DNA of 64,000 bases, from the NCBI GenBank assembly GCA_963678275.1, contig OY782765.1, positions 5,270,001 through 5,334,000 on the forward strand, read 5' to 3'. The notes below the pieces were generated by a model, which was not told the DNA's origin, made no database searches, and saw only the letters and a program-made list of their open reading frames with translations. Below are positions 46,081 to 54,622 of the stretch, in pieces. Each line of letters begins with the position of its first letter. The first letter of the stretch is position 1. The position numbers and the translations under genes were made by a program. Origin of the DNA: G963677445 sp963678275. GTDB lineage: Bacteria; Bacteroidota; Ignavibacteria; Ignavibacteriales; Melioribacteraceae.

Positions 46081-46980
46081 TTACTGCACATTAGGATTTT
46101 GGAAATCTAGATACCCAGAAACACTATCTATCAGAATCCCTGATGAATAATTTTGGTTAAAGTCAATTGCAGGAACGTAAGCGAGTCCGACTCTATCTCC
46201 TGACTCCAGATAACTTTTATATGTACTAATAGCAGATGTTTTTGGCCCTTGGGATGACAATATAATATTGTAGTTTGCATGATTCCTTATTGTTAAAGAA
46301 ATTATATCTGTTGATGAAGTTATATTATAATTATCCAATTCTACTTTTTCAATACTTCCGGCATTTAGCTCTCTAAACCCTTGATTTCGTTCTAGATTAT
46401 TATATTGTATTCCTGATTGGCAAAATAATATCACTTTACTGGGTTCAAAAAAATCTATCAAGGTTCCCAATCTGGTATTATCAAATCCCGTCACAACGAA
46501 TAATGCAAGTGGTAATTCAAGGTCTATCAATCCGGAATGTTTGAACAATAAACGAGGTCTCTTATGATTTTTTGTTAACCAATCTGTCCCATAAGATTTT
46601 GGTTTAAAATAGAAATAATATACACCCACACTTTGTTGTTTTAGAAAAAACAGCAATGTCCAAATAGTTTCTCTTGGAAATGTAGTTGTATTAATTGCTG
46701 TTTTGCCTTCTAATGTAATGTTTTTAAAATAGCCATCAAGTACTTTCCAGTTAGCAACCGAATCTGAATAACAGAGCTTTAAAGTCGTAAGTTTAATATT
46801 TTGCTTTTTTGCTTCATCTTCAATATGTTTCAGATTACTGGACATACCGTGCATGATAAAATAATCTTCAAAAATGAGTAAAACTATTTCTTTAATTCTA
46901 GTCTTTGACCAAATGGACTGCATTCCGGTAAGAAATCTTTCTTCCCATCCTAAAACACAAAAAATTCTGTTAATTTCCAT
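46081..46980 (-). CDS. Unknown protein, last gene of the defence-type operon
   Basis: 299 residues; starts directly after the stop of the ORC-like ATPase. The N-terminal half alternates predicted strands and helices (NRIFCVLGWEERFLTGM, IKEIVLLIFEDYF, GKTAINTTTFPRETIWTLLFFL, VGVYYFYFKPKSYG), suggesting a Rossmann-like or CARF-like sensor fold; the C-terminal half has a second such set (PLALFVVTGFDNTRLGTLIDFF, SKVILFCQSGI, ADYNIILSSQGPKT-like). No catalytic motif I can name. Position at the end of a methyltransferase/HD/ATPase operon suggests a sensing or effector part. The fold statement is a guess from strand pattern only. Confidence 0.65.
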   Translation of the reverse strand: MEINRIFCVLGWEERFLTGMQSIWSKTRIKEIVLLIFEDYFIMHGMSSNLKHIEDEAKKQNIKLTTLKLCYSDSVANWKVLDGYFKNITLEGKTAINTTTFPRETIWTLLFFLKQQSVGVYYFYFKPKSYGTDWLTKNHKRPRLLFKHSGLIDLELPLALFVVTGFDNTRLGTLIDFFEPSKVILFCQSGIQYNNLERNQGFRELNAGSIEKVELDNYNITSSTDIISLTIRNHANYNIILSSQGPKTSAISTYKSYLESGDRVGLAYVPAIDFNQNYSSGILIDSVSGYLDFQNPNVQ

Positions 46981-48693
46981 TTAAAACTCTATCTCTAGTT
47001 GTGAGTCATCTTCTTCTATGTCTGTGAATAGTGGTAGAGGTTTATTTAGATTCGCCGCTTCCAAAAAATGCTTCGCTTTGATCGGAAAATGTGAATATTG
47101 CCCATGAGGGTCCAGCCCAAAAGCAGGAAGCATTAACCTGTTAGGGACATACAGAGGTAATTTTTGACCAGTAGCTTTATGACTTACAAGTCTTTGATAC
47201 AATAAAGTGCTCCTCAAAGAAATATTGATAATTTCTTCAATTTCTTGTTGTTCATAGCCAGTACTAACATTCGAAATTATAAAATTTAATGCACGAGGTT
47301 CCGAAATATCCGTATTTTTTAATCGTTTTCTTAAATAGTGCATTAACTGGGTAAAGAAATTTTTTATTTTTTGAGTCAACTCCATCGTGCAATTTTCTAT
47401 TTCAGAATCGATTTCATTAATCTTTTCCCAAAAATCCTGACTGCGTTTTAAAATAACTTCTCTTTGAACTGAGTGTGGGATCAAATTGACATTGTTCTGC
47501 CCAGTATTAGATAGCTCTTTTTCATACATGAAATAAATAGGTGTTAACAAATTTCTAATAACCCCTGTAGAAATATCTACTATGGTTTCAAAACCCGAAT
47601 AAGCAGGAAGGTTTGACTTTGGATTCCTATTTCTAAAATAAATTGCTCGACCGTGTTTTGCCACATAATCATTAATTTGTGTGCCTGTTTGCTGTGGAAA
47701 CTTTTTAATTGCAATTTTACGAGCTTCATTTCTCCCCTCTTCCAAACCTTCTTTAAAACTTTCGCTAATTGGAAGAAATTCGTCAACGCTCTTCCCAGTA
47801 TTAACAAGGGATAGTCTTTTGATAATAACATCTTGTGCGAACTTGCTGAACTCAGATGATTTGTTAAACAATCGTTTTGCTAAATCTATTTTGACAAAGT
47901 CATGCCCCTCAAGTATTAGTCCCCCAGTTGATGTAACAAAATTTGGTTTAATGTCCGCTGTAGCGATTTTAAAACTAAAGAGTTTATTATCTCTATATGC
48001 AATCCAAGAATTCAGGATCTTTTTATGTATTTCGCCTAAATCTTGGACATCGTCAAAGAGAAGCGAATAATGAGATTCTGCCAGTTCAGGAATGTGTGCC
48101 AATTGTTCTAAAAATGGTACCACAGTATTTTCAAAAGAGAAGGCAAAGTCAACAAAACTTTCAAAATTTTTGTTGATTAGATTTCTTTGACTGGTTAACA
48201 ATTCTTTGTTTGTAAATAACTTAATGGATGAAAATATTGATTTTTGATCAATGATGACAGTGTCAAATATAAATGATAAATTATTTATTAATAGAGACTT
48301 TACATTTTGTGAGATACTAAGATTATCCTCCAAGCGAGCAAAGGTGTCACATATACAAGATATAATATTCAAAGACAAAAAATGTTCAACAACAATATAT
48401 TGTTTTACAACATTCTCGTACAATAGATATTCACGTTTCCCAAACAGTGGGTTTTTGCTTGGTATATGAACACCAATTATTGCATATTTATTTTTATATT
48501 CAGGATTTTCAAACTGAACAGGAAAAGAATAGTATCTTAGTGTTGAAGTTTTACCACTTCCTCTTACGCCTATGATAATAATGTTTCTTGTTGACTCAAG
48601 AAAACGAGTATATATATTATCTTTAATATAAAAATTAATGAAGTCTTTAACATTTATGTTATTAGGCCTGTCAAAAACAAATGGATTAGTCAT
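46981..48693 (-). CDS. ORC/CDC6-like AAA ATPase of a defence-type operon
   Basis: 570 residues from ATG 48693 (TTG 48699 is possible). Walker A NIIIIGVRGSGKTSTLRYY (about residues 37-55), Walker B YSLLFDDVQDLGE (about 232-244), and an arginine-rich lid region. Similar to the ORC-CDC6 family ATPases found in bacterial conflict loci, and distantly to STAND-type switches. A long C-terminal helical region follows (LTQKIKNFFTQLMHYLRKRLKN). Overlaps the HD gene by 8 bp and abuts the unknown gene downstream. Likely a nucleotide-driven switch or loader for the HD or unknown component; inferred. Confidence 0.75.
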   Translation of the reverse strand: MTNPFVFDRPNNINVKDFINFYIKDNIYTRFLESTRNIIIIGVRGSGKTSTLRYYSFPVQFENPEYKNKYAIIGVHIPSKNPLFGKREYLLYENVVKQYIVVEHFLSLNIISCICDTFARLEDNLSISQNVKSLLINNLSFIFDTVIIDQKSIFSSIKLFTNKELLTSQRNLINKNFESFVDFAFSFENTVVPFLEQLAHIPELAESHYSLLFDDVQDLGEIHKKILNSWIAYRDNKLFSFKIATADIKPNFVTSTGGLILEGHDFVKIDLAKRLFNKSSEFSKFAQDVIIKRLSLVNTGKSVDEFLPISESFKEGLEEGRNEARKIAIKKFPQQTGTQINDYVAKHGRAIYFRNRNPKSNLPAYSGFETIVDISTGVIRNLLTPIYFMYEKELSNTGQNNVNLIPHSVQREVILKRSQDFWEKINEIDSEIENCTMELTQKIKNFFTQLMHYLRKRLKNTDISEPRALNFIISNVSTGYEQQEIEEIINISLRSTLLYQRLVSHKATGQKLPLYVPNRLMLPAFGLDPHGQYSHFPIKAKHFLEAANLNKPLPLFTDIEEDDSQLEIEF

Positions 48694-49723
48694 TTTCAAT
48701 ACTTCTTTTTATTTGTGAAATTATATTCTCAAACGAGTAACTGCTATTCTTTTGATAAAATATTTCATCAACATATTTCTGTTGTTCTGGAAATTTAACT
48801 CCAGGTATTGGGTACTGATCTTCAAATTTTACTTTTCCAAGGTTCAACACAATAGGAATTTCGTTTACACTAAAGTTATATTGAGCCGTTACATAATTAA
48901 ATGGCTTTAATATTGCTGAATAATATTTTGTGTATCTCCTCTCAACATCAAGTTTAACAACTCTATTAAAAGTAAACCTCATCAAGTCCTTAAATTCTTT
49001 CTGAGCTTTTCGATTAAAATCTGATGGAATATCAATATGATACGTAATCGATATTCGATTTAATTTTTTATCAATTTCGATGTCTGTAATTTCTGCGTAC
49101 TTGTGAAATATTTCACTTTCTTGCCCCAATAAGTTTTTCTCAATAAGAAAAGAACAAGTTCTTTGTTTTCCCTCTGCACACTCGTCTGCAAATCTGAGTA
49201 TGGCGGCTAGTTCCGCTAATCTAATTTTGTTACCGTTTAAACTCCCATCATTTACTTCAATCAAGGTATCTTTACTCCCTGATTTCGAATCTCCGGAGTG
49301 CGCACTAGAACCAAGAGAAATCAACCTTTTCTCTTCTCTATAACGGGAAATATTTGGTCGATATTTATTGTAAACATCTGCAATCTTATTAACCGAATCA
49401 TGCCCGGTACGGCCATAAATATTCCCTACATCATGAAATAAAATCATTAAAGCTAAACAATAAATCTCATAAACTGATAGAGACCTAAACTCTTCGTCAC
49501 TGATTAATTTATACGCTGTCTCAAATACGTCCTGAATATGTCTTTCACTATGATCAGATAGATCTGGTTCACTACCTTTAATTTGACCGAAAAAATTGTC
49601 ATCATACATATTGTCCCTAATTGAACTATACTGGATGAAAAACGCTTCACCGCTAGTGACACCCAATTCGTCACAGAAATATTTTTTCATTTCTTTTTCA
49701 AATTTCGTCTCAATCCAACTCAT
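48686..49723 (-). CDS. HD-domain protein (conflict-effector type)
   Basis: 345 residues from ATG 49723, which overlaps the methyltransferase stop as TGATG; a TTG three bases upstream is possible but unnecessary. HD metal-binding motifs in order: DHSERHIQDVFETAYKLI (His), LMILFHDVGNIYGRTGHD (HD plus a further His), SSAHSG, and LRFADECAEGKQRT (Asp). Resembles the HD domains described as effectors in bacterial conflict systems, where they act on nucleotides or nucleic acids. The C-terminal half (IPIVLNLGKVKF) is of unknown fold. Translation is coupled to both neighbours. Substrate not predictable. Confidence 0.78.
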   Translation of the reverse strand: MSWIETKFEKEMKKYFCDELGVTSGEAFFIQYSSIRDNMYDDNFFGQIKGSEPDLSDHSERHIQDVFETAYKLISDEEFRSLSVYEIYCLALMILFHDVGNIYGRTGHDSVNKIADVYNKYRPNISRYREEKRLISLGSSAHSGDSKSGSKDTLIEVNDGSLNGNKIRLAELAAILRFADECAEGKQRTCSFLIEKNLLGQESEIFHKYAEITDIEIDKKLNRISITYHIDIPSDFNRKAQKEFKDLMRFTFNRVVKLDVERRYTKYYSAILKPFNYVTAQYNFSVNEIPIVLNLGKVKFEDQYPIPGVKFPEQQKYVDEIFYQKNSSYSFENIISQIKRSIEND

Positions 49724-50775
49724 CAAGAATATTCCAATAATTTATTAAATATTGCTTTTGCTAAAAGTGGGGGCACAGCATTACCAACTTGTTGTTGAAT
49801 TTGGTCCAAATTACCAATAAACTCAAAATTATCAGGGAAAGATTGCAACCTTGCAGCTTCTCGAACTGAGAGTCCTCTATTTTCAAAAGGATGAATCATC
49901 ATACTCTTTCTATAATTTGCAATTATGAAGGATGGCTCATCAGATTTTAGTCTTCTATATATCCCACTGTGGCACATAGATGGGTTTTTATAATTACTCA
50001 TTAAATTATTAGGAATATCCGTCCAATTATGTCCTTGAGCAATCCTTTTATATCGCTCAATAACAACATTCGAATGCTTGGTCACGTAATTTTGAGTTAC
50101 GTAAGTACGATTTTGTCTTAAATTTTTCGCATAATCAGAGGGTACACTATTATTATATTTAAGTAAGCTCTCTTTTGCTCCATTATCTAATGCTGGTAAA
50201 TCAGAAATTGCATCCCACACCGTTACAGGTGTTTCTGCAAATAATCCTTCTGGAAAGTTGTAAACTATACCGTGTTTTGATGCAACAATGATTAAACGTT
50301 CACGCTTCTGAGGCACACCATAATCGACTGCATTTACAATTTTACAACTTGGAGTATAACCCAATTGTTTTAGATCATTAAGAATTTCTTTTAGAAAAAA
50401 ACCGTTTCCCATTTTCTTTAGTCCTGGCACATTTTCTAAAACAATCCAATCTGGTCTGATAAATAATGCTGCTCTGATAAACTCTTTAAATAACCAGTTC
50501 ATTGGGTTTAGAATATTTCGTGTTTTTCGATTAGAATATGAATAACCTTGACATGGTGGCCCCCCGAACAGTACAATCTCATCAGCAATATTTGAGAGAC
50601 TAAATTCTTTGATGTTTTCGATGCTGTCTACGACAATTGTAGTATTTGGATGATTTTTCAAATACGTTTGAGCTACTACAGGATCTTTCTCGATAGCGAT
50701 CTCAGTTGTAATTCCAGCTTGTAGAGCTCCCTGTGCCATACCACCGGCCCCCGCAAATATTTCAATACCAATCAT
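49723..50775 (-). CDS. DNA (cytosine-5-)-methyltransferase
   Basis: 350 residues. Motif I GIEIFAGAGGMAQGALQAGI (SAM binding), motif IV ILFGGPPCQGYSYSNR-type (VLFGGPPCQGYS with the catalytic Cys), motif VI WIVLENVPGL, motif VIII-like QKRERLIIVA, and motif IX/X RLQSFPDNFEFIGNLDQIQQQVGNAVPP. A full set, so an active C5 methylase is expected. It leads the operon; no cognate endonuclease is in the same operon, although a PD-(D/E)XK protein lies upstream in a separate cassette. Methylation may mark self DNA for the HD/ORC system. Target sequence unknown. Confidence 0.95.
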   Translation of the reverse strand: MIGIEIFAGAGGMAQGALQAGITTEIAIEKDPVVAQTYLKNHPNTTIVVDSIENIKEFSLSNIADEIVLFGGPPCQGYSYSNRKTRNILNPMNWLFKEFIRAALFIRPDWIVLENVPGLKKMGNGFFLKEILNDLKQLGYTPSCKIVNAVDYGVPQKRERLIIVASKHGIVYNFPEGLFAETPVTVWDAISDLPALDNGAKESLLKYNNSVPSDYAKNLRQNRTYVTQNYVTKHSNVVIERYKRIAQGHNWTDIPNNLMSNYKNPSMCHSGIYRRLKSDEPSFIIANYRKSMMIHPFENRGLSVREAARLQSFPDNFEFIGNLDQIQQQVGNAVPPLLAKAIFNKLLEYS

Positions 50776-50891
50776 TATATAGTACCAATATCAAATAGAA
50801 TATACTAATGTTAAAAAATGTAAAGTTGACATCTTGATAATAACTGTATAGCAATACTAATTCAACAATTAAATTGTAAAAGTACGACCAA

Positions 50892-51111
50892 CTTATAACG
50901 GTGTTGCCGCTAAGCCGCCGCCCAATACAGCAATGCTTAACTAACAACCAATGTTTATAAATTGTAGCCGCCAGTAAATTCCAACACACTGGCGGCGACC
51001 TAACTTACATTTACAAACTACATAGAACAAAATGCCGAGCGAAAAACGAATGATTAAAACGGCACTAAACTCAAACCGTTTCGGCGGTCGGTCTTGAGCG
51101 GCTGGTTAGCC
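50892..51111 (-). other. Long attC-like site between nuclease and methyltransferase cassettes
   Basis: On the - strand: R'' GGCTAAC (51111-51105). A stem of about 17 bp, GCCGCTcAAGaCCGaCCGCC (51102-51083), pairs with GGCGGCGGCTTAGCGGC (within 50923-50906) with three unpaired bases on one side. R' is GTTATAAG (50899-50892). The ~150 bp loop region contains its own hairpin GCCGCCAGT...ACTGGCGGC. At 220 bp it is longer than most attC sites. It could instead be two abutting sites, with an internal GTTAGGT. Confidence 0.5.
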
Positions 51112-52366
51112 ATATTAGTTCGGTATATCATAAATCTGTGTTGTAATAATAATCTCTTTTCCAGGCTCATCTTTTTTAATAAAAATATATCTTGAATCGC
51201 CATCTTGGTTATGAAAAATCGTTTTCAAATACTCACTTCTCTTTTCCATAACTTCTATTAGTTTAAGCCGAACAGTCTCCGAATCTTTTGTTTTATTAAA
51301 TACTAATAGTGCACATTTTGTATCTCTCCAAGTTAAATAACCAAGAAGTTGATCTATTGCATCATTGAAAGATTTTTGTCCCTTCCAAAATTTACACTCA
51401 GCTATAAAAATATTTCTATCACCTTCACGAATTAGTATATCAGTTTTACCAGATGCATTAAATGTTTCACCGGTAGCATTTCCTTTGTAGTGACCATTTA
51501 ATTGCAATAGGAAATGTGTTCTAATTGCTTCTTCATCCAAAGTTTTAAATGCTTCAGGATTTCTTTCAATTACTAAAGACATACTCTTCATTATTTTTAG
51601 AATATCTGAATAGTCACTTTCATTTAAGAATGGCTCACTTTTATAAGGCTCGGTTGATACCTTTGGTTTTTCAACTGATATGATTTTTCTGACTAATGGA
51701 ACCGTATATGAAAGAGGTTCATCTCTTTTTTTCATTGGTATGCCAAGTGCTTCGATTGCTTGATTACTTTCCATCGCTAATTTTCGCTTACGTGCAATTG
51801 CTTCCTTTACTTGCTGTGGAACCGAGGTATTATGACGAGTTACATCATTATTGAGATTAGTAACTGCACTAGAAAGGGATTGCATATTTCTAGTTATTCC
51901 AGATTTAATCGAATCAGGATTCGAATCATCGTCTGCATATTCTACAGTTAAAATTATTCGATCATCATATACTATTATATCAGGATAACCACTCAAGCTA
52001 TATGTTGAAGGTTGTATTTGCCATAAACCTTTATCACCAGAATAAGGTACAGCAATGTTAAGACGAGTTCCTTGTACATAGGCTTTTTCTCCGGGAAATA
52101 TTGCTCTGCGATGGTCCCAACTAACATCAATCTTTATCTGAGACTTACTTTCAATATAATACTGATCCGACATAAGTTGAATTGGTTCAATAAGTGCTTT
52201 ATTTATATAATATTCTTCCAGCTGCGATGGTGAAGCTTTCAGCACATAATCATTATTAAGAGATTGAATTTCTTGTGTTACATTTTTAATGATATTTGAA
52301 AACGTTGCAAAAACATCACCATCGCTAAATGGTCTCATTAATTATCCTTTTTTTTATTATGGCTAA
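50899..52366 (-). mobile_element. Integron-like cassette with one PD-(D/E)XK protein gene
   Basis: About 1.47 kb from G|TTAGCC (52367) at the leader edge to G|TTATAAG (50899). R'' GGCTAAC at 51111 complements the opening core, the match extending to 10 bp (TATGGCTAAC). The gene begins 28 bp inside the boundary and has its own AAGGAT ribosome site. Confidence 0.55.
51115..52338 (-). CDS. PD-(D/E)XK nuclease-fold protein
   Basis: 407 residues. The C-terminal domain (about residues 285-345) has the restriction-endonuclease core: ASGKTDILIREGDRNIFIAECKFWKGQKSFNDAIDQLLGYLTWR read in order, with D...ECK as metal-binding/catalytic residues and the helix Q-L-L-G-Y-L-x-W-R typical of the family. The N-terminal 240 residues have no recognised domain but include a second acidic segment (GYPDIIVYDDRIILTVEYADDDS) that could be a degenerate second nuclease-like fold. 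Alone in its cassette, immediately behind leader L2. Could act as a stand-alone defence nuclease or as the restriction partner of the methyltransferase in the next cassette. Confidence 0.8.
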   Translation of the reverse strand: MRPFSDGDVFATFSNIIKNVTQEIQSLNNDYVLKASPSQLEEYYINKALIEPIQLMSDQYYIESKSQIKIDVSWDHRRAIFPGEKAYVQGTRLNIAVPYSGDKGLWQIQPSTYSLSGYPDIIVYDDRIILTVEYADDDSNPDSIKSGITRNMQSLSSAVTNLNNDVTRHNTSVPQQVKEAIARKRKLAMESNQAIEALGIPMKKRDEPLSYTVPLVRKIISVEKPKVSTEPYKSEPFLNESDYSDILKIMKSMSLVIERNPEAFKTLDEEAIRTHFLLQLNGHYKGNATGETFNASGKTDILIREGDRNIFIAECKFWKGQKSFNDAIDQLLGYLTWRDTKCALLVFNKTKDSETVRLKLIEVMEKRSEYLKTIFHNQDGDSRYIFIKKDEPGKEIIITTQIYDIPN

Positions 52367-52767
52367 CAAATAAGAATTTTATACATTATTGCTCAAAAAA
52401 ATATTGGTAACCATTAATTTAGTAAGCAATAACATACCCCACGGGGATGGCCATGCCATAAAATTCAGTTGGACGTAACCGCTGTTATTTTCACGGCTAT
52501 GGGTATTTAATACGGTTTGTTCTTTGTTTTGTTTAATGTTTATTGCCATGAACAACTTATTTTCTGTTTTTTTGTTATTTTTTTATCAAAATTTACAGCA
52601 TTTTTCATCTACACAGCTCCGCCAAGTAACTCAGATTACAGTTATTTGGCCATGTAAATCCATATTTAATCTATATCGCAAAAAACAATCATTCGCTTTT
52701 TCGAGCGCTTATTACCCCAGATACAATCAGTCATTCCTAAATTAGTGAATATTGGTTTTTTATGCAA
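52367..52767 (-). promoter_or_regulatory. Conserved leader L2 upstream of defence cassettes (attI-like candidate)
   Basis: Inverted counterpart of 11242-11534, with the same blocks in the same order on the - strand. One extra segment of ~110 bp (about 52480-52595) is absent from L1, while L1 has about 20 bp missing here. Ends at AAAATTCTTATTT next to core GTTAGCC. Confidence 0.6.
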
Positions 52768-52769
52768 GG

Positions 52770-53100
52770 GGAAAATAATTGTGAATTGTGAATTATGAAT
52801 GGGGGAATTAATGGTGAATGGTGAATTATGAATGATGAATTAAAAAATTTGAGTAAGAGCAGGAGTATGAGTAAGAGTATGATGACCGGGTGAGTGGCGG
52901 CGGGATGATGATTAGTCAGTAAGAAATAAAATTATGCGGCAATGGCAAGGATGCAATTAATAATTAATAATGAATAATTAATAATTTGAAGGATGAAGTG
53001 ATTTTAAAAGTAAAAATCCTGCAAAAACTGGCCACAAAATCACTAAAACACAAAATTCCGCGAAAAGCTTAAAAAACCTTATTCTTGATTTATAACCTTC
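52770..53100 (+). repeat. Family A repeat, copy right of the defence island
   Basis: Direct repeat of 45050-45350. The rest of the spacer to 54028 carries further copies of stereotyped segments (TATCCTGTTTATCAATACAA twice, TCTGTCGTCCCTGGCGGGAC and related, TAGAATTTAACTCC-type motif inverted near 53460) and no supportable gene. Confidence 0.8.
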
Positions 53101-54028
53101 GTAGCAGATGTGACCACCCGAAGAGACTTATTCAGCCTGTATAAAAGTTTCGAGTGGATTTGGCAGAAAAAATGTATGAACCATGATTAAACGATTTAAG
53201 GATTACTTGATTATTTTCAGGTATCAGTATTGGTATCGTCTTAAAAAATCAGAATAATAGTATAATGACCGGATTTGTGGTTTTATCAGTGTTGTTCATT
53301 TTGTATTAAAGAGGCAGAAGAGGAGAGCGCTGCCGATTATTTATCCTGTTTATCAATACAATCCTGGTAATCCTGTTCAAATCTTTTCCTTGTGTCCTTT
53401 GCGCCTTCTTTGCGCTCTTTGTGGTTGGGGAAAAGATCAGAGTAAGAGTAGTCCGTAAGGAGTTAAATTCTATGCAAAATGGCAAAAATTTTATTTGACC
53501 ATCAATTTACCGGGGAATTCTGTCGTCCCTGGCGGGACTTTTGATCAACTTCTTAACTTATTTCCCCACAATGAATTGCGGGGCTATTATCTGTCGTCCC
53601 TGACGGGACTTTTTTGGGATTTTGAAGTTATCTTAAAGAAAAATTGCAGGTTCTTATCTCTTCACTCTTCACTAACCACTTTTTCTTCTGGCTTGCCAGT
53701 TTATGAGTAGGAGTATGAGTAAGAGTATGATGACCGGATTTGTGGAGGTATTGGGCATGTACATTTTGTATTGACGAGGCAGAAGAGGAGAGCGCTGCCG
53801 AATATTTATCCTGTTTATCAATACAATCCTGGTAATCCTGTTCTTCTTTGCGTCTTTGCGTGAGGATTTTGCCGGGCGCTGCGGGACAATCGGGACGCGG
53901 GGGACTTTGGCTGAAAAAGGCTTTCTTTGGTGAGGAATTTTATGGCTTTGTATGAAAAACAATGGAAAAATCGATTATCGTTTTTGCCAACAGTTTCCTT
54001 AAGAGTTTAGGAAAGTCTAAAATAATGC

Positions 54029-54182
54029 TGTTAACGCCGCAGCTTAAGGGATGAAACAAAACGGAGTTTTCAGCGCGCCGGCCGGCGTGGCGGGAAAGCC
54101 GGCCGGAAGGCTGAAATGGTTAAAAACAACAGCGGTTTATGAAGGCGCGCCCCCGCCCGGTTCGCTGCAAAAAATGTTATCT
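54029..54182 (-). other. Weak attC-like candidate after the SnoaL-like gene
   Basis: On the - strand R''-like AGATAAC (54182-54176) is one base off the complement of GTTATGT (54661-54655) upstream of the gene, followed by GCAGC/GCTGC and GCCGGC-rich pairing and a GTTAACA end (54035-54029). Less convincing than the other sites. Confidence 0.3.
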
Positions 54183-54208
54183 CTTTTTTCTAACGGTATG
54201 ATAATACG

Positions 54209-54622
54209 TCAGGAGAGTTCAGGAACAATCCCAAGCTGTTGAAAAAAGCTCAGGTTATCGAGAATCTCCCAATCCTCAGATATCTTGTTGTCTTTAAATC
54301 GGCTCATTACCATTCCCCGGATCTCTACTGACTTTTTAGTTGCCGGAATACCCATGAACTCCTCCTCATGAGTGCCTCTGAGTGTAAAGGCAGTGCAAGC
54401 GCGGTCATTTGACGCGAACAGATCATCTATCTGTAGATTAAGATCAGGAAAGGCGTTGCGGAACGCCTGAATAAATTCTTTCAATTGACCTATACCATTT
54501 AGCCGGCTGTTGTCAGGACTCAGGTATTGGTACTCTGTATGAATGATATCCTCGAGTATCGAAAGATTCCCCTTGTTGAATGCTTCATCTATGAAGGTGC
54601 GAATTAAGACTTCTGGCTGCAT
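54209..54622 (-). CDS. SnoaL-like (NTF2-fold) ester-cyclase family protein
   Basis: 137 residues, single NTF2-like domain of the SnoaL/ester cyclase class: FIDEAFNKGNLSILEDIIHTEYQYLSPDN, GIGQLKEFIQAFRNAFPDLNLQIDDLFASNDRACTAFTLRGTHEEEFMGIPATKKSVEIRGMVMSRFKDNKISEDWEILD in order. The F-x-A-F-P-D and final F-x-DGKI-x-E-x-W patterns are family hallmarks. Ribosome site AGGAG-like (AAAGGAGC) upstream. Common as a solitary accessory gene; substrate unknown. It is bracketed by core-like heptamers (GTTATGT before it, AGATAAC after it) and may be a further cassette. Confidence 0.85.
   Translation of the reverse strand: MQPEVLIRTFIDEAFNKGNLSILEDIIHTEYQYLSPDNSRLNGIGQLKEFIQAFRNAFPDLNLQIDDLFASNDRACTAFTLRGTHEEEFMGIPATKKSVEIRGMVMSRFKDNKISEDWEILDNLSFFQQLGIVPELS

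Larger units (their letters stand above)
45948..50898 (-). mobile_element. Integron-like cassette with a four-gene defence-type operon
   Basis: About 4.95 kb between core G|TTATAAG (50899) and G|TTATGG (45948). Holds methyltransferase, HD protein, ORC-like ATPase and an unknown protein in one overlapping operon. Markedly AT-rich by eye. A cassette of this size with four genes is unusual for integrons. Confidence 0.55.

Noticed and set aside
45831..46091. 86 aa ORF after the defence operon
   Set aside because: Lies within the attC-like hairpin and family repeat sequence; no protein features.
49724..50775. Classical type II restriction-modification pair of methyltransferase and PD-(D/E)XK protein
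   Set aside because: The two genes lie in separate cassette-like units with a 339 bp structured spacer, so a cognate pair cannot be assumed.
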